This document shows, piece by piece, positions 25,514-32,857 of a stretch of 64,000 nucleotides of DNA. The position numbers and the translations under genes are program-made. The DNA is from CAZBLK01 sp964492715 (GTDB lineage Bacteria; Bacillota; Clostridia; Lachnospirales; WRBF01). Below the pieces are notes generated by a model that did not search any database, was not told where the DNA came from, and was given only the letters and a program-made list of their open reading frames with translations. The first letter of the stretch is position 1; every line of letters starts with the position of its first letter. The stretch spans positions 53,782 to 117,781 of the forward strand of contig CAZBLK010000004.1 in NCBI GenBank assembly GCA_964492715.1, written 5' to 3'.

Positions 25514-26509
25514 CTAATCAAAAATATTAAAAACAGGGCAACCTACAGCTTGCGACATCATTTCCAAAAACATATTTTTGTCATAGCTAAAGCCGTATGC
25601 CGAAACAGGGTTAATGCACACAGCCGCAATTTTGCACGAGTTTTGAACTTGAAGCATTAAGCCCCTGTTTAAAAGCCTTGCATAAAGCTGTTGGCTAACA
25701 AAAATTTTGCTGGGGTCGTCTACAACAAGCCGTGTGTTTGAAAGTGATTTTCCCAGGTTTGCAAGCAAAACATTGCAAAGCTCGTCCGTAACAGCACCGT
25801 TTACAGAAATATAATCAATTTGTTTAAGAGACGAATAATCAAAGCATTGTTCAAGCCCTCTTGGGATATTTATTAAAGTTTCGCCATCTGAAATTAACAT
25901 GCGAAAATCTTCACGGCAACGCACAACTCCCTCGCATTTATCAAGTGAAAACAGCTTGTAAGTATAAGCGGTGTCCGCTACAGTTTTGTCAATGCTTTTG
26001 TGGTAAGAAGCACCAGAGCACAAAATAGCCGCCTGTGTAATTGTTGGCGAAACTATGCTTTTTCTAGCCGCCGCACCGTCCAAAATTATTTTTTCTGCAC
26101 CTAGCTTTTCAAAAACTCCAAATACATCTAAAATTTGCGTGCTAATAGAAGCACCTGCAAGGTGAACCAGCCCGTCGCTTAGTGCCCTTGCCAAAACAAC
26201 TTGCCCTAGTGGCGTTTGTATTCCTGTTGTAAAAACAATTTCCCTTGTAACGTGACAAAAAGCCAAAAGGCTTGCGGCTGTTGCAAAAAGCGTACCCCTT
26301 TTTACATAAATGTACGGCTTTTTTGTTCCAGTAACTACGTCAGTGCTTTCTCCGTCACGCCCAATTGACGTTACAGCCACTAAAACTTTTTCGTCACTAA
26401 GGCTATGTAAAATGTTGTTCAACACCGTTGTTTTTCCAGCATTTTTACAAGTTCCTGTTATAGTTAACGTATAAAAATCTTTAACACAATTATAAAGAGC
26501 TTTGCTCAC
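25514..26509 (-). CDS. kamB: KamB-like reactivase subunit
   Basis: A 331-residue P-loop protein with GTCKNAGKTTVLNN at residues 19-32, then TSIGRDGESTDVVTG, KPYIYVKRGTLFATA and ILDGAAARKSIVSP. This pattern matches my knowledge of KamB, the partner of the MutS-like KamC in reactivating lysine 5,6-aminomutase (related systems accompany ornithine 4,5-aminomutase). The GTG start at 26509 has AGGAAG upstream. It ends six bases before kamC and follows phzF by 21 bases, so the three form one transcript. Confidence is good for the family and lower for the substrate. Confidence 0.75.
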   Translation of the reverse strand: MSKALYNCVKDFYTLTITGTCKNAGKTTVLNNILHSLSDEKVLVAVTSIGRDGESTDVVTGTKKPYIYVKRGTLFATAASLLAFCHVTREIVFTTGIQTPLGQVVLARALSDGLVHLAGASISTQILDVFGVFEKLGAEKIILDGAAARKSIVSPTITQAAILCSGASYHKSIDKTVADTAYTYKLFSLDKCEGVVRCREDFRMLISDGETLINIPRGLEQCFDYSSLKQIDYISVNGAVTDELCNVLLANLGKSLSNTRLVVDDPSKIFVSQQLYARLLNRGLMLQVQNSCKIAAVCINPVSAYGFSYDKNMFLEMMSQAVGCPVFNIFD

Positions 26510-26530
26510 AAACCCACTTCCTAATTAAGC

Positions 26531-27313
26531 TTAAACGTTTAAGCTTCCTTTTAAATAGCAAACTGCCTTGCCGCTAATTTCGACACGTTCGCCCAAATCC
26601 TTGCAAAAAAGAGTTCCGCCACGACGTGACAATTGCTTAGCAACCATTTCACTTTTCCCCAAACGGCTTTTCCAAAACGGAATAAGCGAGCAATGTGCCG
26701 AGCCCGTAACAGGGTCTTCACTTATTGCGCAAAACGTTTCAAAAAACCTTGAAACAAAGTCGCAAGTAGAAGCTTTTGCAGTGACAATAAATGCAGTGTT
26801 CCCCTTTACTTTTTCAAGTAAATTAAAGTTTGGGTTCAAGTCACGAACAATTTCCTCCGACTCAAGCTCTACCACCAAATCCCGTGACTGGTACACTCCC
26901 AAAACTTTTGCACCCAAAGCTTCCTCAAGAAACTGCGGAATTTCGCATTTTACAGGCATTCTGCTTGGAAAGTTAAGCGTGTAAAGTTCACCGTTCCTGC
27001 TTCGTTTTACAGACACTTCTCCGCTTCGTGTGTCAAATTTTATCATATCTAATTCAGGCTCTACAAAATTCAAAATAACAAAAGCTGTTGCAAGCGTTGC
27101 ATGTCCGCACAAGTCCATTTCCATTTCAGGAGTAAACCAACGCAACGTGTATTTTCCGTTTTGTTTAAGTGCAAAAGCAGTTTCTGCGAGGTTGTTTTCA
27201 AACGCAATTTGTTGAAGCATGTTGTCGTCATAGCTTTGGTCAGGCAGGCAAACACCAGCAGGGTTGCCTGAAAAAAGCTTGTCTGAAAAAGCATCTATAA
27301 CATAATAATTCAA
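26531..27313 (-). CDS. PhzF-family epimerase/isomerase
   Basis: A PhzF-like protein of the diaminopimelate-epimerase fold, 260 residues from the TTG at 27313. That start has AGGAGG seven bases upstream and gives the standard MNYYVIDAFSDKLFSGNPAG N-terminus; the longer frame to 27355 would run into a terminator. The active-site glutamate lies in ENNLAETAF, and the family signatures DLCGHATLA and ISEDPVTGSAH are present. Most homologues have no proven substrate. Co-transcription with kamB/kamC hints at a metabolite of amino-acid fermentation, which is inference. Confidence 0.88.
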   Translation of the reverse strand: MNYYVIDAFSDKLFSGNPAGVCLPDQSYDDNMLQQIAFENNLAETAFALKQNGKYTLRWFTPEMEMDLCGHATLATAFVILNFVEPELDMIKFDTRSGEVSVKRSRNGELYTLNFPSRMPVKCEIPQFLEEALGAKVLGVYQSRDLVVELESEEIVRDLNPNFNLLEKVKGNTAFIVTAKASTCDFVSRFFETFCAISEDPVTGSAHCSLIPFWKSRLGKSEMVAKQLSRRGGTLFCKDLGERVEISGKAVCYLKGSLNV

Positions 27314-27337
27314 TTGCAAAACCTCCTGTGTTATATG

Positions 27338-27373
27338 AAAAAATATAAAACCCACAGTATACTAGGTGGGCTT
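27338..27373 (-). terminator. Terminator after the isochorismatase-like gene
   Basis: On the minus strand AGCCCAC and GTGGGTT pair around a ten-base loop, followed by TTATATTTTTTC. It separates the hydrolase gene from the downstream phzF-kamBC group. Confidence 0.7.
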
Positions 27374-27387
27374 TACATAATTATATA

Positions 27388-27930
27388 TTAAATTTGCAGC
27401 TCACTTGTTTTAATAACTCTAGCAAACATTTTGTCTAGCGAAGCCATAAAAGTAAAATGCACAGTTTCGGCAGGTATAACTTTACCTTTGTACGCTAAAT
27501 CTTTAGTTGTGCAAGCGTCTTCTAAAAGCGTTACATCAAAACCGTAGTCAAAAGCCGTCCTAACCGTTGCATCAATGCACATGTGTGACATCATTCCGCA
27601 AACTACTAGAGAATTAACGTCCATTTGCTTTAAAATGTCAAGAAGGTTTGTTCCCCAAAAGCTGTTTGGTGTGTCTTTTATAACTATATACTCGTGTTGC
27701 ATTGGCGCAACTCTTGAATGAATTAAAATGCCGTCAGTGTTTGGCAAAAAAAACGTTGCCCCCTCACGCAAATTTAAATGCTGAACATGAACTATTGGAA
27801 GCCCTCGTTCTCTAAAAAGCGTCAAAGCCTTCTCGGCATTTTTAAGTGCACTGTTCGCATTTACAAGCTCGCACTTGCCGCCTTCAAAATAATCATTTTG
27901 GATATCAATTAATAATAATACTTTTTTCAT
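27388..27930 (-). CDS. Isochorismatase-family cysteine hydrolase
   Basis: A 180-residue cytosolic hydrolase of the nicotinamidase/isochorismatase fold. The acidic motif LLIDIQNDYFEGG (Asp of the triad) and the nucleophile region VVCGMMSHMCIDATVRTAFD with the catalytic Cys and the usual cis-peptide segment are present. The substrate cannot be read from sequence; homologues include nicotinamidases, ureidoacrylate and peroxyureidoacrylate hydrolases. The ATG has GAGGT nine bases before it. It appears monocistronic, with its own terminator. Confidence 0.88.
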   Translation of the reverse strand: MKKVLLLIDIQNDYFEGGKCELVNANSALKNAEKALTLFRERGLPIVHVQHLNLREGATFFLPNTDGILIHSRVAPMQHEYIVIKDTPNSFWGTNLLDILKQMDVNSLVVCGMMSHMCIDATVRTAFDYGFDVTLLEDACTTKDLAYKGKVIPAETVHFTFMASLDKMFARVIKTSELQI

Positions 27931-28093
27931 ATTAGTTACCTCGTATTCAAGCCAATAGTCAAATGCACAAATTTCTACAAAATATTAAATATATTTGTTT
28001 TGTTCTTTATTAATATTTTATAATAAATCTACTAAAATTGCTAGATATTTATTAAAAAATTTATAACAAATTTGATTTTATCTAACAATATAA

Positions 28094-28125
28094 TTTAAAA
28101 AGCCAAACGCACAAATACGTTTGGC
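28094..28125 (-). terminator. Terminator after ribU
   Basis: Minus strand: GCCAAACG and CGTTTGGC form a perfect eight-base-pair stem around TATTTGTG, followed by TTTTTAAATT. Confidence 0.82.
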
Positions 28126-28169
28126 ATCTCTACAGCATATATTAAAAATTAAACTTACCTTAACGTGCT

Positions 28170-28781
28170 TTACCCTAACCTTTTAAGCACAGGGTTAATT
28201 GACTTAAACAAAATATAGCCAACAAAAGAAATTAACGTTCCTTTAATTAAATTAAACGGCAAAATTGCAAAAGCAACAAGCGTAAAAAGGTCTGTCACAT
28301 ATTTGTTTAATGCGTTTGCTATGTCAACAAACACAGAAATTGGCGCACCAAAAACTGTTGCATAAAGCGGAATAAGAACTGTATAATTTAGCACGCACCC
28401 AACAAGGCTCATGCACACAACGCCCAAAATCGCACCTAGCACATAACTCTTTTTCTTTTTATAAACAAAAGACAACGGCAACACAAACGCACAGCCTATT
28501 ATAAAGTTTGCAGCTTCTCCAATTCCGCCGCTTGTAGTTTGCAAAAGCCCCCTAAGCACGTTCTTTATTAGCGCAACAAAAACACCTGCTCCGCTTCCCA
28601 TTGACAAAGCACTAATTATTACAGGAATGTCGCTTAAATCAAACTTTAAAAACGATGGAAAAATTGGAATACCAACTTCAAACCATGTTAAGATGTAGGC
28701 GATTACTGAAATAACACTTATCTTTGTAAGTGTCGCTGTGGAAAACTTTTTCTGTCCGTATTGGCTTGCTAAGTTTTGCAT
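28170..28781 (-). CDS. ribU: Riboflavin ECF transporter substrate-binding subunit
   Basis: S-component of an energy-coupling-factor transporter for riboflavin or FMN. It has 203 residues from the ATG at 28781, preceded by GGGGGAAG; the longer frame to 28934 lies in the riboswitch and terminator and is not coding. Five or six membrane helices are visible: ISVISVIAYILTW, IPVIISALSMGSGAGVFVALI, NFIIGCAFVLPLSFVY, AILGVVCMSLVGCVLN and the C-terminal FNLIKGTLISFVGYILF. The upstream FMN riboswitch fixes the substrate class. The energising EcfA/A'/T genes are elsewhere. Confidence 0.92.
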   Translation of the reverse strand: MQNLASQYGQKKFSTATLTKISVISVIAYILTWFEVGIPIFPSFLKFDLSDIPVIISALSMGSGAGVFVALIKNVLRGLLQTTSGGIGEAANFIIGCAFVLPLSFVYKKKKSYVLGAILGVVCMSLVGCVLNYTVLIPLYATVFGAPISVFVDIANALNKYVTDLFTLVAFAILPFNLIKGTLISFVGYILFKSINPVLKRLG

Positions 28782-28829
28782 TTTACTTCCCCCTTGAAAT
28801 AGTGAAAATTTGTTGGGGCTTGTGCACAA

Positions 28830-28857
28830 ATAAAAACAGCCCCATAAAAATGGGGCT
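28830..28857 (-). terminator. Riboswitch expression-platform terminator
   Basis: Minus strand: AGCCCCAT and ATGGGGCT flank a short A/T loop, then GTTTTTA. It lies between the FMN aptamer and ribU, the place expected for ligand-induced termination. Another CAAGCCCC just downstream (about 28813-28821) offers an alternative partner for the GGGGCT arm. Confidence 0.85.
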
Positions 28858-28910
28858 TGGCTTGTTGTACACAGAAAAACAGAAATGTACGAGTGTAAAA
28901 AACACACCCA

Positions 28911-29036
28911 ACTTCTCTCATCCAGACTTGGCAAGTTGACAAAACTTGCCTTACTGTCGGTTTTGGAATTTCACCAAATCAGCTTTCGCTCGCAGACTTT
29001 AACTGCCGGTCGGGAATTTCACCCTGCCCCGAAGTA
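28911..29036 (-). promoter_or_regulatory. FMN riboswitch (RFN element)
   Basis: On the minus strand the highly conserved RFN core is present: CTTCGGGGCAGGGTGAAAT, CCCGACCGGCAGT, the AGTCTGCGAGC segment, GATTTGGTGAAATTCC, ACCGACAGT and finally AGTCTGGATGAGAGAAG. The ends ACTTC and GAAGT close helix P1. It senses FMN and precedes ribU with a terminator in between, so FMN should shut off riboflavin import. Confidence 0.96.
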
Positions 29037-29049
29037 TTTAATTTAGTTT

Positions 29050-29078
29050 AATGTACCACATTGACATAGTTATGTCAA
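29050..29078 (-). promoter_or_regulatory. Promoter of the riboswitch-ribU unit
   Basis: Minus strand: TTGACA (29073-29078), 17-base spacer, TACATT (29050-29055), followed within about 15 bases by the RFN aptamer. Confidence 0.7.
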
Positions 29079-29095
29079 GCATAATTTTCAATAAA

Positions 29096-30922
29096 TTACG
29101 CCGCAAAAAATTCACCATACCAAACCAAAAACATGTAAACCGTCCATATTTTTCTGCTATTGTCAGCCTTGCCGTTTCTATGCACGTCCAAAAGCTTTAC
29201 AAGTTCGTCGCTTTTAAAAAACTGCTCCGCCGCTTTGCTTGTAAACGCTTCCTTAACTTTGTTGTAATACTTGTCCTCTTTTAACCAAATACGAATTGGC
29301 ACAGGAAAACCTAGCTTTTTCTTTGCAGCAACGCTCTCCGGCAAATGCTCCTTAGCCGCAAGCCTAAACGCATATTTTGTAGCAGTTTTGTTTACACGAA
29401 AGTCTGTAGGCAACTTTGATGCCACTTTAAAAACTTCCTTGTCCAAAAATGGAACACGAACTTCCAAAGAATGCGCCATGCTCATTTTGTCAGCTTTAAG
29501 AAGAATGTCGCCTTGTAGCCAAAGGTTTATGTCGGCATATTGCATTTTTGTAATGTCGTCATAATTTTTTACTCTGTCATAAACAGGCTTTGTAATGTCT
29601 TGCGCTGAACGCTTTCCGTTTGCGCTTTTAAGAATTGTTTCACGCTCTCTTTTTGAAAAAATATTTGCGTTTCCAATAAAACGCTCCTCAACCGTTTTGC
29701 TTGCACGAATAAAAAAGTTTTTGCCCTTAACTTTAAAAGGAAGCATTTCTGCAAACTTGCCCAAAAACCTTCTAATAAACATAGGAAGCGAAGTAACAAG
29801 CTTTAAGTCAAGCGGCTCCTTGTAAATGTTGTATCCGCCGAAAAATTCGTCCGCACCTTCGCCCGACATTGCACCTTTTACATGTTTGCTTGCAAGCTGG
29901 CTTACAAAATACAAAGCAACGGCGGCAGGGTCTGCCAAAGGCTCGTCCATGTGGTATTGCACCTTTTTCAAGCTGTCCCAATATTCATCTGTAGAAATCA
30001 TTTTACTGTGGCTTTCAAGCCCTTTTACAGCCGAAAGCTCCTTTGCATATTCTATCTCGTTGTAGTCGTCATAATCAAAACCAACTGTAAAAGTTTTTGC
30101 GTCTTCTAAGCAGGCGGCAATGTAGCTGGAGTCAACTCCGCTCGAAAGGAAAGAGCCAATTGGAACATCACTTATTTTGTGCTTTGCAACCGAATCTTTT
30201 ACGGCGTTGTCAATTGCAGTAACGCTATGCGACAAGTCAATGTGTTTTGGCGAAAACGTAGCTTCAAAGTACCTAGTAACTTCAACTTTTCCGTCTTTAA
30301 ATGTCATATAATGCCCAGGTGGAAGCTTGTACACGCCTTTAAAAAACGTTTCCTGCAAAACAGAATATTGAAATGTTAAATAATGTTCCAGTGCCTCAAC
30401 ATTAACTTCCTTTTTAAAATTTGGGTGCGCCAAAAAGCTTTTTATTTCCGAGCCAAAAAGAAGCTTGCCGTCAAAAACTGAATAGTAAAATGGTTTTATT
30501 CCAAAAAAGTCTCTAGCTGCAAAGAGCTCACCCTTGTTTTTGTCATAAATTAAAAAAGCAAACATACCTCGAAGTTTAGAAAACATTTCTTTTCCACATT
30601 CTTCGTAAAGATGAAGCAAAACTTCTGTGTCTGAACTGCTGTGAAATATATGTCCTTTTCCTAAAAGCTCCTCACGAAGCGTTTTATAATTATAAATTTC
30701 TCCGTTAAAAACAATAGCAATGCTTTTATCTTCGTTAAACATGGGCTGTTCGCCGCCTTCGCTAAGGTCGATAAAGCTTAACCGCCTAAAGCCCAGAGCT
30801 ATGTGTTCGTCCACATGGTGGCCACTAGAGTCTGGCCCCCTGTGAACAATTTTTTCCATCATTTCATTTATCGTCGTCGTTTTATCAGAAACATCGCCCG
30901 TAAAGCCGCAAAAACCACACAT
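29096..30922 (-). CDS. asnB: Glutamine-hydrolysing asparagine synthetase
   Basis: Makes asparagine from aspartate, glutamine and ATP. It has 608 residues from the ATG at 30922, which places the catalytic Cys directly after Met (MCGFCGFTGD), as an N-terminal nucleophile enzyme requires; AGGAG is upstream. The glutaminase domain (about 1-190) has RGPDSSG and FNGEIYNY. The synthetase domain has the pyrophosphate loop FLSSGVDSSYIAA and GEGADEFFGGY. It is divergent from cheV. No other asparagine gene is nearby, and I see no clear terminator. Confidence 0.95.
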   Translation of the reverse strand: MCGFCGFTGDVSDKTTTINEMMEKIVHRGPDSSGHHVDEHIALGFRRLSFIDLSEGGEQPMFNEDKSIAIVFNGEIYNYKTLREELLGKGHIFHSSSDTEVLLHLYEECGKEMFSKLRGMFAFLIYDKNKGELFAARDFFGIKPFYYSVFDGKLLFGSEIKSFLAHPNFKKEVNVEALEHYLTFQYSVLQETFFKGVYKLPPGHYMTFKDGKVEVTRYFEATFSPKHIDLSHSVTAIDNAVKDSVAKHKISDVPIGSFLSSGVDSSYIAACLEDAKTFTVGFDYDDYNEIEYAKELSAVKGLESHSKMISTDEYWDSLKKVQYHMDEPLADPAAVALYFVSQLASKHVKGAMSGEGADEFFGGYNIYKEPLDLKLVTSLPMFIRRFLGKFAEMLPFKVKGKNFFIRASKTVEERFIGNANIFSKRERETILKSANGKRSAQDITKPVYDRVKNYDDITKMQYADINLWLQGDILLKADKMSMAHSLEVRVPFLDKEVFKVASKLPTDFRVNKTATKYAFRLAAKEHLPESVAAKKKLGFPVPIRIWLKEDKYYNKVKEAFTSKAAEQFFKSDELVKLLDVHRNGKADNSRKIWTVYMFLVWYGEFFAA

Positions 30923-31064
30923 TGCTACATTCACTCCTGCCTTATTCAACAAATTCCTACCATAATTATACACATATTATATACATAAAAAACTTTAGCA
31001 CAATAATTAAAATAAATCAAGAAATAATATATATACTACACTATACATAAAAACAAAATGGTGT

Positions 31065-31070
31065 TATAAT
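31065..31070 (+). promoter_or_regulatory. Likely -10 box of cheV
   Basis: TATAAT lies 48 bases before the cheV start. A weak -35 candidate, TATACA, is 17 bases upstream at 31042-31047. Confidence 0.4.
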
Positions 31071-31117
31071 ATAAAAACATACAGCGATTTTTTTTGATAA
31101 ATATAGGAGGTTTAAAT

Positions 31118-32029
31118 ATGTCCGACCCAAAAAGAAATGAAATACTTTTAGAAAGCGGCACTAACGAGCTTATGCTTATGGAGTTTACAATTGCTGACAG
31201 ACATTTTGGCATAAATGTTTCTAAAGTTGTTGAAATTATGCAGTATAATAAAGTAACACCTATGCCAAACTCGAACCCTTATGTAGAGGGAATATTTAAG
31301 CCCCGCAGTGCCATAATGACAGTAATAAACCTTGCCGCATTTATGGGTTTGCCACCATCTCCCGATGAAGAACGTGACATTTTAATTATTACCCATTTTA
31401 ATAGAATTAGTACGGCCTTTCATGTTCATTCTGTAAAAGCTATCCATAAAATTTCTTGGCACGAAATTGAAAAGCCCGACACTGCTATTTACGGCGGGGA
31501 AGAAGGGTTGGCAACAGGCATTGCACGCTTTGACGACAGGCTTATAACAATTGTCGACTTTGAAAAAATTCTCGTTGACATAAACCCACAATCGGGTATT
31601 CAAATGAGCGACATAGACAGGCTTGGGCAAAGAGCAAGAACGGACAAACCGCTGCTTATCGCTGAAGACTCACCTATGCTTGAGCGTATGCTGGTCGAAT
31701 CTTTAAACAGGTCTGGCTACACAAACGTAGAACACTGCACAAATGGCTTGGAAGCTTGGGAAAAACTTAATGAGTACAAAGCAAGGGGCGGCAAAATTAC
31801 CGACCACGTTTGTTGCGTAGTTACAGACATTGAAATGCCGCAGATGGACGGGCATCACTTAACAAAGCTAATCAAGTCTGATGAAGCTTTAAGGGTTCTC
31901 CCTGTTATCATCTTCTCGTCACTAATTGATGAGGACATGAAGCATAAAGGTATTTCACTAGGTGCAAATGCACAGCTTTCAAAACCAGACATTGCAAACC
32001 TTGTGCAAATTATTGACAGTCTAGTATAA
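31118..32029 (+). CDS. cheV: Chemotaxis coupling protein CheV
   Basis: A hybrid coupling protein, 303 residues from the ATG at 31118, which has AGGAGG seven bases upstream. The N-terminal CheW-like domain (about 10-155) links receptors to CheA. The C-terminal receiver domain (about 180-303) has the acidic pair in LIAEDSPM, the phospho-acceptor aspartate in VVTDIEMPQMDGH, and the conserved Ser and Lys in FSSLIDEDM and LSKPD. It suggests a motile or formerly motile cell, though no flagellar gene is in the window. Confidence 0.93.
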   Translation: MSDPKRNEILLESGTNELMLMEFTIADRHFGINVSKVVEIMQYNKVTPMPNSNPYVEGIFKPRSAIMTVINLAAFMGLPPSPDEERDILIITHFNRISTAFHVHSVKAIHKISWHEIEKPDTAIYGGEEGLATGIARFDDRLITIVDFEKILVDINPQSGIQMSDIDRLGQRARTDKPLLIAEDSPMLERMLVESLNRSGYTNVEHCTNGLEAWEKLNEYKARGGKITDHVCCVVTDIEMPQMDGHHLTKLIKSDEALRVLPVIIFSSLIDEDMKHKGISLGANAQLSKPDIANLVQIIDSLV

Positions 32030-32044
32030 TGTGTTTTTAAACTA

Positions 32045-32097
32045 GCAGAGTTTCCAGAGACAAAATATTGTCTTGTAAACTCTGCTTATTTTTTTCT
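32045..32097 (+). terminator. Terminator after cheV
   Basis: GCAGAGTTT and AAACTCTGC pair, with a further imperfect helix in the loop, followed by TTATTTTTTTC. It lies just before the methyltransferase ribosome site. Confidence 0.78.
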
Positions 32098-32112
32098 TCT
32101 TGAGGTGAGTCT

Positions 32113-32721
32113 ATGGATTTTAACGAACATGCAAAAACATGGGATACCGATAAACGCATTGAACGTGCAAAAATAATTTCCAAAGAAATTGCGGCTAAAG
32201 TAAATAGAAAAAACGGTTTAACAGCAATGGAATTTGGCTGCGGCACAGGGCTTGTAAGCTTTAACTTGGAAGAAATGTTTGATGAAATAATGCTTGTTGA
32301 TTCATCAGAAGGTATGCTTGAAATTGTTAATGAAAAGATAGAAAAGTTAAACGTAAATAACTTCTCTGCACGTCTTGTTGACTTAACTGTAAACGATTTA
32401 ACAGGTGTCACATTTGACGTCATTTACACGTCAATGGTACTTCACCACATTAAAGAGCTTAAAATGGTTTTGAAAAAGCTTTACAGCTTGCTTAACCAAA
32501 ACGGACAACTAATTGTTGTTGACTTAAACTCAAATGTAGGCTTTCATAACGACGAAGCTGGTTTTGAGGGACACAACGGCTTTGAGCAGAAAGAATTTTT
32601 CAGCTTGCTAAAAGGAATTGGATTTAGGCAAATACAATCCGAAACATTTTACCACGGGCAAAAAGAAAATACTGATAAAAGCGTTAACTATTCTTTGTTT
32701 ATAACTAATGCCATTAAATAA
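32113..32721 (+). CDS. Class I SAM-dependent methyltransferase
   Basis: A 202-residue methyltransferase of the UbiE/type-11 kind. Motif I is MEFGCGTGLVSF (about residues 37-48). The acidic residue after it is in IMLVDSSEGML, and DVIYTSMVLHHI is motif IV. The substrate cannot be deduced. The N-terminal FNEHAKTWDTDKRIERAK resembles small-molecule methyltransferases widespread in Clostridia. Start: TGAGGTGAGTCT before the ATG. It ends in its own terminator. Confidence 0.85.
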   Translation: MDFNEHAKTWDTDKRIERAKIISKEIAAKVNRKNGLTAMEFGCGTGLVSFNLEEMFDEIMLVDSSEGMLEIVNEKIEKLNVNNFSARLVDLTVNDLTGVTFDVIYTSMVLHHIKELKMVLKKLYSLLNQNGQLIVVDLNSNVGFHNDEAGFEGHNGFEQKEFFSLLKGIGFRQIQSETFYHGQKENTDKSVNYSLFITNAIK

Positions 32722-32723
32722 AA

Positions 32724-32764
32724 AGCTTCCCCACTTTTATTAATGGGGAAAGCCTTTTTATTTG
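32724..32764 (+). terminator. Terminator after the methyltransferase gene
   Basis: AAGCTTCCCCAC and TGGGGAAAGCCTT pair around TTTTATTAA, followed by TTTATTT. Confidence 0.78.
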
Positions 32765-32782
32765 ATAAGAATACTTAAAAAT

Positions 32783-32836
32783 GGGTCAAGGGGCAAGCCC
32801 CTTGCGGGGTTTTAGGGGCAGAGCCCCTAAGGTCTT
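32783..32836. repeat. 54-bp GC-rich dispersed repeat, copy 1
   Basis: Begins GGGTCAAGGGGCAAGCCCCT and ends GGGGCAGAGCCCCTAAGGTC. It contains two short palindromes, GGGGCAAGCCCC and GGGGCAGAGCCCC. A second copy in opposite orientation is at 55321-55374. It is far richer in G+C than the flanking DNA. Confidence 0.85.
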
Positions 32837-32857
32837 TTCTTTTATATTTACTCTACA

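Noticed and set aside
28782..28934. N-terminal extension of the riboflavin transporter
   Set aside because: The extension overlaps the FMN riboswitch and its terminator; a good ribosome site precedes the ATG at 28781.
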